NCBI RefSeq assembly: GCF_900497805.2
Contig: NW_020954576.1
Span: 74,042,605 to 74,106,604 of the forward strand
DNA: 64,000 bases
Reading direction: 5' to 3'
From: Vombatus ursinus
Taxonomy: Eukaryota > Chordata > Mammalia > Diprotodontia > Vombatidae
This document shows positions 23,960 to 35,594 of this stretch, one piece after another. Position numbers and translations under genes: made by a program. The notes beneath the pieces were generated by a model, which saw only the letters and a list, made by a program, of their open reading frames with translations, made no database searches and was not told the DNA's origin. Each line of letters opens with the position of its first letter. Within the stretch, counting starts at the first letter, position 1.

Positions 23960-26854
23960 AAAAACAATTTGAAGGGGGGTGGAGCCAAGATGGTGGAGTC
24001 AAAGCAGTGACTTGCTTGAGCTCTCCCCCAAACCCCTCCAAATACCTATAAAAAAAATGGCTCTAAACAAATTCTAAAGCAGCAGAACCCACAAAAAGAC
24101 AAAGTGAAACAAATTTACAGCCCAAGACAACCTGGATGGTTGATCGGAAAGGTATATCGCACCGGGCAGGAGAGGAGCACAGTTCAACGTGGGCACGCAG
24201 GCCGCAGTAAAACTGAAGCAGGCCTCAGAGGACTGAATCGCAGGCAGCTGTGGCGGTTTCCAGACTTCTCAACCCATGAATGCCAAAGACAACTTGGAAG
24301 GTCAGTGGCAAAAGCCGGTGACTGCGGTGACAGAAAAGTTAGGTCTCAGCTGCAAGTCCCGAGCATGGCCCTGGGTAGCAGCTGCCTCCTGAACTTCGGC
24401 CCACAAACTGAGGGGGAATCAAGTTGCTGATCAGAGGGGGATTGCAGGGATCTCTTTGCCACTGCTGAGGAAGGAATCTCTTGCTTTGCCCTTGCTTGGA
24501 TCTGGGTCACAGTTCTGAGGGGTGGTCCTGGGGCGAGGAGGAGTGCTGGCGTGGTGGAGCTTATAGTGGCAGTGGAGAGGAAACACCTCCCCTCTTATCA
24601 CACCTTGGAAGAACTGAAAATTCATAGGTCCCTAGAAGTATCTCTGAAAACAGCTGCACAAAACCTCTAAAGTTTGGAACAGTACATTCTCCACACTGGA
24701 AGCAGACCCCTCCCTTAACAAAGAGTTTAAAACTCAAGTAATTGGCTGGGATCATGAGCAAACAAAGGTGCAAAAAAAGTCAGAGCATAGAATCTTTCTT
24801 TGGTAACAAAGAAGATCAAAACATACAACCAGAAGAAGACAACAAAATCAAAGCTCCTACATGCAAAGCCTCCAAGAAAAATATAAATCGGTCCCAGGCC
24901 TTGGAAAAGCTCAAAAGGGATTTTGAGAAGCAAGTAAGAGAAGCAGAGGAAAAACTGGGAAGAGAAATGAGTGTGATGCAAGAAAATCACGAAAAACAAG
25001 TCAACAGCTTACTAAAGGAGACCCCAAAAAAATACTGAAGAAAATAACACCTTAAAAAATAGCCTAACCCAAATGGCAAAAGAGGTCCAAAAAGCCAATG
25101 AGGAGAAGAATGCCCTAAAAAGCAAAATTGGACAAATGGAAAAGGAAGTCCAAAAGATTACTGAAGAAAATACTTCCTTAAAAATTAGAATAGAGCAATT
25201 GGAAGCTAGTGACTTTATGAGAAATCAAGAGACTGTAAAACAAATCCAAAAGAATGAAAAATTAGAAAACCATGTGAAATATCTCATTAGAAAAACAACT
25301 GACCTGGAAAATAGATCCAGGAGAGAGAATTTAAAAATTATTGGACTATCTGAAAGCCATGATCAAAAAAGGAGCCTACACATCATCTTTCAAGAAATTA
25401 TCAAGGAAAACTACCCTGATATTTTAGAACCAGAGGGCAAAATAGAAATGGAAAGAATCCACCCATCTGCTCCTGAAAGAGATCCCCAAAGGAAAACTCC
25501 TAGGAATATTGTAGCCAAATTCCAGAGTTCCCAGGTCAAGGAGAAAATATTGCAAGCAGCCAGAAAGAAACAATTCAAATATTGTGGAAATACAATCAGG
25601 ATAACACAAGATTTAGCAGCTACTACATTAAGGGATTGCAGAACACAGAATATAATATTCTGGAGGGCAAAGGAGATAGGATTACAACCAAGAATCACCC
25701 ATCCAGCAACAGAGTATAATCCTTCAGGGGGAAAAATGGTCATTCAGTGAAATAGAGGACTTTCAAGCATTCTTGATGAAAAAACCAGAGTTGAATAGAC
25801 AATTTGACTTTCAAATACAAGACTGAAGTGGAACATGAAGAGGTAAACAGGAAAGAGAAATCATAAGAGACTTATTAAGTTTGAACTGTTTACATTCCTG
25901 CACGGAAAGATGATATTTGTAACTTATGAGACCTTTGTCAGTATTAGGGTAGTTGGAGGGAAAAAATTATATGTATGTAGATAGATAGATAGAGGGCATA
26001 GGGTGAGTTGAAGATGAAGGGGTGATATCTGGAGAATAAAATTAAGGGATGAGAGAGGATTATACTAAGAGAAGGAGAAAAGGAGAGGTAGAAGAGGGTA
26101 AATTATCTCACAAAAAGCTAAAAAGAAAAGGCTCTTACAGTGGAGGGGAAACAGGGGAAGGTGAGAGTGAATGAGTGAATCTTATTCTCATAGGATTTGA
26201 CTTAAGGAGGGAATAACATACACACTCAATTGGGAATGGAAATATGTCTTACCCTACAGGAAAACAGGGGGGGGAATGGGACAAGAGAGTAGGGGGATGA
26301 TAGAGAGGAGGGCAGATTGGGAAAGGAGGTAATGAGAAACAAATATTTCTGAGGAGGGAAAGGGTCAAAACAAAGAATAGAATAAATTGGGGGGGCAGGA
26401 TAGGATTAAGGGAAATAGAGTTAGTTTTTCATAGCATGTCTATTATGGAAGTGTTTTGCATAACTGCACATGTATAACCTATATTGACTTGCTTGCCTTT
26501 TCAATGAGGTTGGATGGGGAAGGAGGAAGGGAGAAAATTTGGAACCCAAAGTTTTAAAAGCACATGTTTCAAAAAAAAAAAAAAAATGTTTTCACATGCA
26601 ACTGGGAAATAAGAAATACAGGAAATGGGGTACAGAAATCTATCCTGCCATACAGGAAAATGGAAGGGGAAGGGGATAAGAGAAGTAGGGGAGAGATAGA
26701 AGGGAAGGCAGACTAGGAGAAGGGGTATTCAGAATGCATGCCATCTTGGGGTGGGGGGAAGGACAAGATGGGATGAAAATTTGAAACTCAAAATCTTGTG
26801 GAAGTAAATGTTGAAAACTAAAAATAAATAAATTTATTAATAAAAAAACAATTT
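23960..26854 (+). mobile_element. HAL1-like element B (half-L1, no ORF2), with 11-bp TSD
   Basis: aaaaacaattt occurs at 23960-23970 and 26844-26854, bounding 23971-26843 (2,873 bp). Layout: L1 5' UTR beginning ggtggagccaagatggtgga (to 24753), ORF1 (24754-25750), purine-rich spacer (25751-26410), then an L1 3' end (tgacttgcttgccttttcaa, about 26430-26610) and a second module: another spacer start (atggggtacagaaatctatc) and a second 3' tail (aactcaaaatcttgtggaag) ending in an AT-rich tail. No endonuclease or RT. Its parts and their order match element A. Confidence 0.88.
24754..25750 (+). pseudogene. L1-type ORF1 of HAL1-like element B, one frameshift
   Basis: ORF1p of L1 type is a trimeric RNA-binding chaperone that coats the element's transcript. 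The likely start is ATG at 24754 (MSKQRCKKSQSIESFFGNK); the same frame opens upstream only with TTG. About 95 residues, including a Lys/Glu-rich coiled coil (FEKQVREAEEKLGREMS), run to a stop at 25036. An extra C in the C-run at 25022-25025, judged against element A, causes it. The following frame continues the coiled coil (KIGQMEKEVQKITEENTSLK), then the core RNA-binding region (RRENLKIIGLSES) and C-terminal domain (RKTPRNIVAKFQSSQVKEKI, ITQDLA), ending MVIQ at 25750. Apart from this frameshift about 331 codons are open, unusually well kept for this window. Confidence 0.85.
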
Positions 26855-27170
26855 TTAGTTTATGATACATTTATGCGGACTAATTACAAAATACTTATTA
26901 ACAAATTTTAAAAAACACCTTTTATTTAAATAAAACTAAATATACCTCAACACTAAGAATTTGTGATTTAATCAAGCAAGTAATCCTTCTTCTGACAGAT
27001 AAAAACCACACAAGTTAGTAGGAGGTTATCTGTGAATTGTGGTGGCTATAAAATTTCAATATGCAAAGGTCAACTTGGTAATGCTTCTCCAAATTATCTA
27101 GGTTGAAACTCATACACATAGCCCATCGCACTTAGATTTAACTACATGTAATTATTCATATGTAACTGGG
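26855..27170. other. AKT3 intron, no feature recognised
   Basis: AT-rich sequence between element B and the GC-richer patch; nothing recognised. Confidence 0.55.
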
Positions 27171-27610
27171 GCCTGGCTAGTGAAGCTCCATCCGCAGAGC
27201 ATGTACAGCTTGATCTGCCTGCTGACAGCACACACGGAAGAGTTTGGGGAGCTTGATTCCATAAAGGAGGGGCCCTGGCTCCTCAATCTGGCGCGCACGG
27301 AGATCTTCTGTAACTGGTTTTAGACTGCTAACCACAGGGAGAAGAGACGGACTACTGAGCCAGACGGGAGTGGATTCAAAAGTCAGTGCCAGCCAAAGCA
27401 AGTCTCCTGTCCTTACTCCTTGCTGAGCGGCTGTGGTTTAGGTGAGAGGGACATGCAAGAAGCTTCTGGATGGGAAAAGGGCTCAGATCAGCCCCACGTG
27501 GGCTGGCATTTGGCTTCTGATTTTTCCTCTTTGTGTTTGTTTTAAGAAAAAGTACTGGAGGGCTCTGGCTTTCTTTGTGAGTTTCAAAAGGCAGCAAAAG
27601 TAAGTGGTAT
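27171..27610. other. GC-richer patch of unknown nature
   Basis: About 430 bp markedly richer in G+C than the flanks, with several CpGs (ctggcgcgcacgg near 27292). No repeat family recognised. The minus strand is open for 74 codons at 27177-27401 (SLKPVTEDLRARQIEEPGPL) and 73 codons at 27376-27597 in another frame, neither recognised. On the plus strand it ends at a good donor-like site (caaaa|gtaagt, 27595-27605). It could be an antisense or alternative exon, a worn retrocopy, a regulatory element or an old repeat; the sequence alone does not decide. Confidence 0.4.
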
Positions 27611-28409
27611 CAGTTGGATGTTAACCTGCTTGATACAACATACATCAAAAGTCAAGTCAAGATGCTGAATTCAAGAGTGAAACTAATGTGGCAAAACTTA
27701 CACAGAAACTGCTCTAAGTCTAAGCTCATTCTACTAATGAAGGTGGAATGTTCACCAAAGTGTTGGGGAGGAGTACTTTGTAACTTTTGTTAATGTGATA
27801 TTTTCAAAGTAAATATGCCTTTGTAAAAGCTAATCACTGGTGGTTAAAATTGGGGAGAACACATTATAATGCAGGCTCAAGAGCTATGGCATTAGAGAAA
27901 TCCATCCCTATCTCCTTATCATACTCCTAGAACACTCAGAGGGAAATGTAGCCTTTTTCTGGGATACTGACTTGCTAGTGCATCTGCAGGTTTGGGAGAG
28001 TGAACCTGAAAGCCTCAGGTGTTACTTATAAAACTCAATTTAGACATCAGAGAATTCAGGTATCTGCATTTTAAATTCTTTACCAAAAAGCTACCAAACT
28101 TCTCAAATTTTAACGACTTCACTGAAAAAGATTGAGAGCTTTAGTGGACTGCCAGCAAAAAAGCCAATAAAAACTTATGCTGCATTAATAAAGGAAGACT
28201 GTCCAGAAAGTGGGTGATCATTCCATCATACTCCCAGTCAAATCATCTGACACCCTCTGGTTAGCTCTGTGTTCCACATTTTCAGAAGATTATTGAAAAG
28301 CTAACTAGAACACAACTTTCTCTTCTTTTCTCTTTTCAAGATGGTGAATGGCCTGGAGCTTGACAGAAAACTGATAATGTTTTAGACTGAAGAACAAAAG
28401 ACTTAGTGG
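27611..28409. other. AKT3 intron, no feature recognised
   Basis: No exon or nameable repeat seen. Confidence 0.55.
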
Positions 28410-28730
28410 AGACATGTTAGCAGATAATCTGTCTCCTGCCTTCATACCTACAATGGTCTCTCTCCTCACCTCTATCTTCTATTATCCTAAGGTTCCTTCA
28501 ATGTTCAGCTCAAGGGTTACCATCTACAAGGGAAGCCCTTCTGGATGCCTCCCTCCATACTCCAAAACTAGAGCTCTCCATCCCCCAGAATTATTTATAA
28601 TTTATTTATCTATATACATGTTGCTTTCCCTTGTAGAATGTGAGCTCATTGAGTGTAGAAACTGTTTTAGTTTTGTCTTTACAAAGTGCTCACAAATAAG
28701 GAGAAATAAATGCTTAATGAATTGAACTGA
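28410..28730 (+). mobile_element. LINE-2/CR1-type 3' end
   Basis: Pyrimidine-rich coding end (ttcagctcaagggttaccat) then the tail: tgtgagctcattgagtgtag, gttttgtctttacaaagtgc, gaaataaatgcttaatgaat. Confidence 0.75.
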
Positions 28731-29654
28731 AGTAAATCTTTTTTTTTTTTAAGCAAATTACATTATTGGCAATAGAAACTAATATCAGTTATAACAACAA
28801 AAAGCATACTGTTTATAAAAATTTTAGTGATTATAGCAATTTCTCATCATACTTTATAGAAAGTCCCCTTACATGTTTCAGAATTCTATATCATTTGAGT
28901 ACCAGCTACTGGGAGGACTAAACAAAGAAGAGAAAACAAAGATAAATTCCCAATGTTTAGAGAAACAATAAACTTAGTATAAACTTTACTTTCCTTATTG
29001 TCATCGATTCAATTTAAGAAGCTTTTATTATCTACTATATATTGATCAATAGATTTATCTTTTAAAAATCAAATTTTATCTCTTATTTGTTATCAAGGAC
29101 AGAAAATAATCTTTTAAATTCTACAAAAAAAGATGAACAAATTGGTATATGTTAACTAACTTTAACAATAATATCTTCTTCAACATCCACTTGATAAGAG
29201 TAAGATAGAAGTAATACTGTATTAATATATTTTAAAGTAGTTTTTCTACCATATTTTATATTTAATCAGATAAACATTCCCTTAATGCAAATTTTGCATT
29301 ACTCTAGTTCACATAGTATTTAGTCATTGCTATGAAGATAAGGTATGCTTAAGATAAAAAGTAAACACAGATGCCAATAATTTTTAATTACATTTAAAAG
29401 CAACTTGTCAAAATATAAAGTTAAAAAAACAGCGACAAAATATAGTGGTTAGAACATTTTGATACTTTTTTTCACATTCATTTATAATACCTATAAATGA
29501 ATTGTGCTATAATCTGGGGTAGGCATTAAAATTATATATGTGAATACCTGGGATCTCTGAAGAACTTCAACGATAGATATAGATGGTATCTCTATCAAAA
29601 GGTCACTTTTTAAAATCTGCTAGTTTTGCAAGAAAAAAGTTCAGAAGAATGAGG
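28731..29654. other. AKT3 intron, AT-rich, no feature recognised
   Basis: Very AT-rich, starts with a T-run at 28739-28750. Nothing recognised. Confidence 0.6.
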
Positions 29655-31245
29655 TTTATATGCCATATCAATCAACCTACCAAAAATTATTTTATAGAGC
29701 TAGAAAAAATAATAACAAAATTCATCTAGAAGAACAAAAGGTCCAGAATACAAAGGGAATTGATGAAAAGAAATGCAAGGGAAAGTGGCCTAGCCATACC
29801 AGATCTAAAACTGTATTACAAAGCAAGACTCATCAAAACTACTTGGCACTGGCTAAGAAACAGAGGGGTGGATCAGTAGAATAAGTTAGGTACACAAGAC
29901 ACAGTAGTCAATGACTATAGTAATTTACTGTTCGACAAACCCAAAGACTCTGGCTTCTGGGATAAGAACTCACTATTTAACAAAAGCTGCAGGGAAAACT
30001 GGAAAACAGTAGGGCAGAAAATAGGCACAGAGCAACATCTTTCACTATTAGACCAAGATAAGGTCAAAATGGGTATATGATTTAGACATAAAGGGTGATG
30101 TCATAAGCAAAGCAGAAGAGCAAGGAATAGTTTACCTGTCAGATCTATGGAGAAGGGAAGAATTTAGGACCAAAGAAGAGACACAGAACATTATTAAATG
30201 CAAAATGGATAATTTTGACTACATTAAATTAAAAAAATTCTGCACAAACAAAGCCAATGCAACCAAGATTAGAAGGGAAGCAGAAACCTGGGGAACGATT
30301 TTTAGAGCCAGTGTCTCTGATAAAGGCCTCATTTTTAAAATATATATAGAGAACTAAGTCAAATCTATAAGAATACAAGTAACTCCCCAATTGATAAACA
30401 GTCAAAGGATATGAACTGGCACTTTTCAAATGAAGAAATTAAAGCTATCTATAATAATATGAAAAAATGCTCTAAACCATTATTGCAAATTAAAACAACT
30501 CTGAGGTACCATATCACACCTATCAGATTGGCTAACATGACAAAACCAGAAAATGGTAACTGTTGGTGAAGATGTATGAAAATTGGAACACTAATGCATT
30601 GTTGGTGAAGTTGGGAACTGATCCAAACATTCTGGAGAACAATTTGGAACTATGTCCAAATGGCTCTAAAACTATGTATACCCTTTGATCCAGCAATACC
30701 ACTTTTAGGTCTGTATCCCAAAGAGAACATAAAAATGGTAAAAATACATACAAAAATATTTACAGCAGCTCTTTTTTGGTGGCAAAAAAATGGGAAATTG
30801 AAGGGATGCCCATCAGTTGGGTTATGGCTGAACAAGTTGTGGTATATGAACATAATGGAATACTATGGTTCCATAAGAAATGGTAAGCAGGCAAATTTCA
30901 GAAAAACCTGGAAAGATTTAAATGAACTGATGCTGAGTGAAGTGAGCAGAACCAGGAAAACATTATACACAGTATTAGCAACATTGTGTGATACTGACTT
31001 TGTTAGATTTAGCTCTTCTGAGCAATGCAATGATAAAAGACAATTCCAAAAGACTCACTGTGGAAAATGCTATCCACAACCAGAGAAAGAACAATGGAGT
31101 CTGAACGCAGATGGAAGCATACTATTTTCTCTGTTATATTTTTCTTTCTCATGGTTTTTCCCTTTTGTTCTGATTCTTCTTTCACATGAGTAATGTGGAA
31201 AAATATGTTTAATATGATCATACATAGCAATTCTAACTGAAAAAA
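29655..31245 (+). mobile_element. 5'-truncated L1 (ORF2 C-terminal half and 3' UTR)
   Basis: Begins in the post-RT part of ORF2 (atatcaatcaacctaccaaa, then tagagctagaaaaaataata), runs through the DYIKLKKFCTNKA-like stretch near 30210-30250 and the C-terminal IPLLGLYPKENIK and NIMEYYGSIRNGKQANFR (30660-31193), then a 3' UTR. A 177-codon frame remains open at 30660-31193; the upstream part is frameshifted. Confidence 0.88.
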
Positions 31246-31250
31246 ATTTT

Positions 31251-32215
31251 TGAAGAAAGTTTCTCTGATAAAGGTCTCATCTTTCAAATATATAGAGAAA
31301 TGAGTCAAATTTATAAAAAAAGAGCCATTCCCCAATTGGCAAATGATCAAAAAACATGAAGTCAGTTTTCCAGTTGAAGTAATAAAAACTATGTATAGCC
31401 ATATGAAAAAATGCTCTAAATCACTACTGATTGGAGAAATGCAAATTAAAACAATTCTGAGGTACTATTTCACACCTATTAGATTGGCTAATAGGACAGA
31501 AAAGGAAAATGACAAATTTTAGAGGGGATACAGAAAAACTGAGACACTAAAGCACTGTTGATGGAAAGGTGAACTGATTCAACCATTATGTAGAGCAATT
31601 TGGAAATACGCTGAAATATTTATAGCAGCTCTTTTCTAGTAGCAAAAAACTGTAAATTGAGAAGATGCCCATCAATTGGGGAATAGCTGAACAATTTGTG
31701 ATATATGATTGTGATAGAATACTACTGTGCTATAAGAAATGATGAGCTAGATGCTCTTGGCAAAACTTGCTAAGACTTACACAAACTGATGCAAAGTGAA
31801 ATGAGTAGAACCAGGAGAACATTCTACACAGTTAAGAGCAATACTGTAAGATGATCAACTGTGAATGACATAGCTATTCTCAGCAATACAATGATTTAAG
31901 ACAACTCTGAAGGACTTATGATGAAAAATACTATCCATCCCCAGAGAAAAAAATGATGGAGTCTCAAAACAGATCGAAGCCCACTTTTTTCTCTTTATTT
32001 TTCCTGGGTTTTCATTATTGTCTATGTTTTCTTCCACAACATTACTAATATGGAAATATGTTTTGCATGACTATACATGTGTAACTACATCAAATTGCCT
32101 GCCTTCTCAATGAAGGGTTGTGGAAAGAGGGAGAGAATTCGGAACTCAATTTTAAGAAGACATGTTATAAAAATTGTTTTAATGTGCAACTGGGGAAAAA
32201 AAACCACAATTTTTT
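31251..32215 (+). mobile_element. Second 5'-truncated L1, directly behind the first
   Basis: Restarts in ORF2 at gtttctctgataaaggtctc (31258), passes the same C-terminal region again (gaatactactgtgctataag) with many stops, and ends with an L1 3' UTR (aaattgcctgccttctcaat) and A-rich tail near 32215. More diverged than its neighbour. Confidence 0.85.
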
Positions 32216-32219
32216 TTAA

Positions 32220-32330
32220 AAGAATAGGGATTGATTTATTTTTGTCTTTGTATCCCTAGTACCTAGAATAGTTCCTAACACAGAGAAAGTGCTTAACACA
32301 TGTTTGTTGATTGATTCATTGATGAAAAGA
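32220..32330 (+). mobile_element. LINE-2 3' tail
   Basis: tttttgtctttgtatcccta, gtgcttaacacatgtttgtt and gattgattcattgatg: an L2 tail in plus orientation. Confidence 0.7.
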
Positions 32331-32804
32331 TGTAAGGTCGTAATCCAGTTTGGGGCCCAAGATTTTATAGGTTTCAGTAATGCTTTCTGGGTACCTTTTA
32401 GCATTACTATTTGTACTTAAGTGAATCAGAAGAAATGCGCTGTGGAAATCTATGAGCATTAGGAAGTAAATCATCATCATGGTCTGGAGATATACATACA
32501 AACATACAAATACTCCCATATATATACATATATATATGTATGTATGACCCAGGAAGATAGCCAACCATTTTACTGTCATGTTAATACACAGCCGCCTCAA
32601 AATTCATCAAGCAAGAAGCACAAACCCTCACAGCTCTAGTTCCCCACTCTTCAAGAAGAATTTTCTATTTAGTGCATAACACCAAGTTCTCTCTCCTACA
32701 GAAATGTGCCAAACTTTTCATAGGGACTGACTTTTCTTCTGACCTTCTTAGGGTTGTCTCTATTTCATATCACTTTGTTAATTTATTAGCACATGAAAAT
32801 CAAG
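32331..32804. other. AKT3 intron with short (TA)-rich run
   Basis: Contains an alternating TA/CATATA run at about 32515-32548. Otherwise nothing recognised. Confidence 0.55.
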
Positions 32805-33975
32805 CAATCAATAAATAAACATTTATTAAGCACCTACTATGTGTGTGGTATTGTGCTAAGCACTGAGGATACAAAAAGAACAAAATAAAGTCCTGGCCCT
32901 TAAGAAGCTTACAAAGTAATGGGAGAGACACATGCAAACAAATACATACAAAGCAAGTTATATATAACATAAATAGGAAATAATTAAAAGAGAGAAGGCA
33001 CTGAAATTAAGAGGGGTTGGGGAAGGTTTCTTATAAAGGAGGAGGATCTTAGTTGGGACTTAAAGGAAGCCAAGGAGGTCAGTAGTCAAAACAGAGGAGG
33101 GACAGAATTTCAAGTACAGGGGACAGCTAGGAAGAATGCCAAGAGGTGAAGTGCCTCATGTGGATTAGTCAGGAGGTCAGTGTCACTGGATGGAAGAGTA
33201 CATATCAGGGGGTAAGGTATAAGAAGAATGGAAAGGTGACAGAGGGAGAGTAGGTTATGAAGGACTTTGAAAGCCAAACCGAACATTTTGTATTTGCTCC
33301 TGGAGGCAATAGAAGTCACTGGAGTTTATTGAGTACGGGGAGTGACATGACTCCACCTGCACAGGAAAATCATTTTAGTGGCTGAATGGAGGATGGACTG
33401 GAGTGAGGAGAGACCTGAAGCAGGTTGTCCCACCAGCAGGGCTATTGCAATAATCAAGGTGATGAAGGTTTGCAACAGAGAGGTGGCAGAGTTAGAGAGG
33501 AAAAGGAGGCATATGCAAGAAATTTTGCAAAAGTGAAATCAACAGACCTTGTCAATGGATTGGATATGAGGGGTGAGAGAGAGTGAAGAATCTTGTATGA
33601 ACCCTAGGCTGCAAGCCTGAGAGACTGGAAGCATGGTATTACCCTTTATAGTAATAGAGAAGGTAGAAGGAGGGGAATATTTGGGGGAAAGATAATGAGT
33701 TCAGTTTTGGACATACTGAGTTTAAGACACTAATGGATATCCAGTTTGAGATGTCTGAAAAGCAACTGGAAATGTAAGATTGGAGGTCTGCAGAAAGACT
33801 GGGGCAAGATAGGCAGACTGGAGAATCATCAGCATAGAACTGTTAATTAAATCCGTAGGAGCTGATGAGATCAGCAAGTGAAGTAGTATAGAAGAAGAAG
33901 AAGAAGAGAAGAGAGCACAAGACAGAATCCTGAGGGACACCAAAGGTTAATGACATTGTTAACATCTTGAAAACC
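32805..33975 (-). mobile_element. LINE-2, 3' half
   Basis: Reversed L2: tail first (tcaataaataaacatttatt, tgtgctaagcactgaggata), then ORF2 C-terminus. The minus frame at 33110-33319 reads SRSKYKMFGLAFKVLHNL, the typical L2 motif after the RT, and 33722-33943 covers the end of RT. Several frame breaks, but one of the better-kept L2 copies here. Confidence 0.88.
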
Positions 33976-34070
33976 ACTCACATATTCTATTCCATTGCCT
34001 TACTAACATTTTGTCTTTACTTATTAATTTGTCATCTCAACTTCCCTGTTCATCTTTGTGTCTTCTTCTA

Positions 34071-34312
34071 CTTGTCCAGTCATTTCAGTCATGTCTAACT
34101 CTTCATGATCCCATTTGGGATTTTTTGGGGAAACATACTGGAGTGGCTTGCTGTTTCCTTCGACAGCTCATTTTACAAATGAGGAAACTGAGGCAAATAG
34201 GGTTCAGTGACACAGCTACTAAGTGTCTGAAGTCAGATTTCAATTTGTGAAGAGCAGTCTTCCTGACTCCAGTCCCAGCCCTTTACCCACTGTGCCACCT
34301 AGCTTCCCCTTC
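34071..34312 (-). mobile_element. RTE/BovB-tailed SINE with MIR-like body
   Basis: Reads agtcatttcagtcatgtcta, actcttcatgatcccatttg, then ttacaaatgaggaaactgag and ends gtgccacctagcttcccc. The first part resembles the RTE (BovB-like) 3' end; the second is the reversed tRNA-related body. Confidence 0.75.
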
Positions 34313-34324
34313 TACTACTTTTCT

Positions 34325-34970
34325 TTTTTAAATTGATTTTTATTGAAATCATTTACTTCACATACCTAAATCCTTCCTCTGGGGGACACAAGTCTCCCTC
34401 TCAGAGAACAAAGAATGTTTTTAAAGAGGAAAGGAGGAATAAATCAGCACAACTGATAAATCTATTATAAAAATATTACATATTTTATGTATATGTATAA
34501 AAATATTACATACAATGTTCCACACTTGTGGACCCACCCCCCCACCCCTACAAAGGAGGAGACTTTGAGACTAAGCTTGTCCTTTATAATTTTGCAATAT
34601 TCAGTTTGAATTATTTTGTGGTTATTGTTCTAGTTATAATCATTGTGTATATTATTTTCTTGGCTCTGCTTATTTCACTTGGCATCAGTTTTATATAATC
34701 TTCTTTGTACTCAGGATACTTAGTTTCTTATAGGACAATAATATCCCACTGCATTCATGTAATTCAATTTAATTAGCCATTTCCCAATAGCTAGGTTTCT
34801 ACTTGCATCCAGTTCTTTGCAACCATAAAAAGTATTGGTATGAATATTTTGTTGCATATGGAGCCTTTCTTTTTGTCAATGACCTCATTGGGATATATGC
34901 CTAGCAGTGAACTCTTTGGGACAAACAATTTAGACATTTTAATTCCACTTCCATGTTCATGCTATGAAAT
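34325..34970 (-). mobile_element. Old L1 3' fragment
   Basis: Reverse of ORF2 C-terminal region: tcagttttatataatcttct, then catttcccaatagctaggtt, tgaccTCATTGGGATATATGC-type sequence (LGYIP in reverse) and caaacaatttagac. More diverged than the young L1 copies. Confidence 0.7.
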
Positions 34971-34974
34971 TTCT

Positions 34975-35545
34975 TTATCTGATCACAATCTATCATCATT
35001 TCACCTCTCTATATGCCTTGTAACCCCAAATCCTCTTCTTGGGCCTCACTGTGACCTCTAATCCCTCAATCCGTTGATGCTTTCCCGGTCTGTCAACCCT
35101 GGACTGTCCTCTCTTCCCTATCTTGACCCCTTGGTAAACCAGCTCAACTCTAAACTGTCCTCTTCTCTCTGGTCTTTATTCCTTACCCTACCACATTGAT
35201 CTTACCCTGCCAAGTCTCAGCCTTGGATTACTGCCACCAGATATTGCCTTTGCTCCTACTCAAATGCTGCTGAACAAAGCTGGAGAAAATAATGACCATG
35301 TTGCCTGGGTCCGCTACAAATTTACTTTACTTAATATCAATTAGGCCCTCACTATAGTAAAGTAATGCTTTCATTCTTAATTGACTCACTATGCCACTCA
35401 CCATTGTGCCTTTTGTAAACTTTATATCACTTCTTAAACTGGCTCTCCCTCCCCAACCCTCTCAGTCGAGGACCTGGCCTCATATTTCACTGAAAATATT
35501 GAGGCTATTTGCTGAGAGCTCCCTCTTCTCTCCTTTTCATCTCAC
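34975..35545 (+). mobile_element. LINE-2-type ORF2 fragment (endonuclease end to RT start)
   Basis: Plus-strand translation starts SDHNLSSFHLSICLV (endonuclease SDH motif, from about 34978) and continues through LSRSVNPGLSSLPYLDPLV and a later KFTLLNIN / ADDLASYF-like region, interrupted by stops. This is the stretch between endonuclease and RT in L2-clade elements. Confidence 0.7.
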
Positions 35546-35547
35546 AT

Positions 35548-35594
35548 ATGATAATGATAATGATAATGATAATGATAATGATAATGATAATGAC
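35548..35594. repeat. (GATAAT)n microsatellite
   Basis: Hexanucleotide in about seven and a half copies, directly between the L2 piece and the SINE; it reads as an Asp-Asn repeat in one frame, which is not a gene. Confidence 0.95.

Noticed and set aside
30660-31193. 177-codon plus-strand open frame
   Set aside because: L1 ORF2 C-terminus (IPLLGLYPKENIK), upstream part frameshifted; not a host gene.
35548-35594. Asp-Asn repeat protein or CRISPR-like array
   Set aside because: A plain hexanucleotide microsatellite with no spacers.
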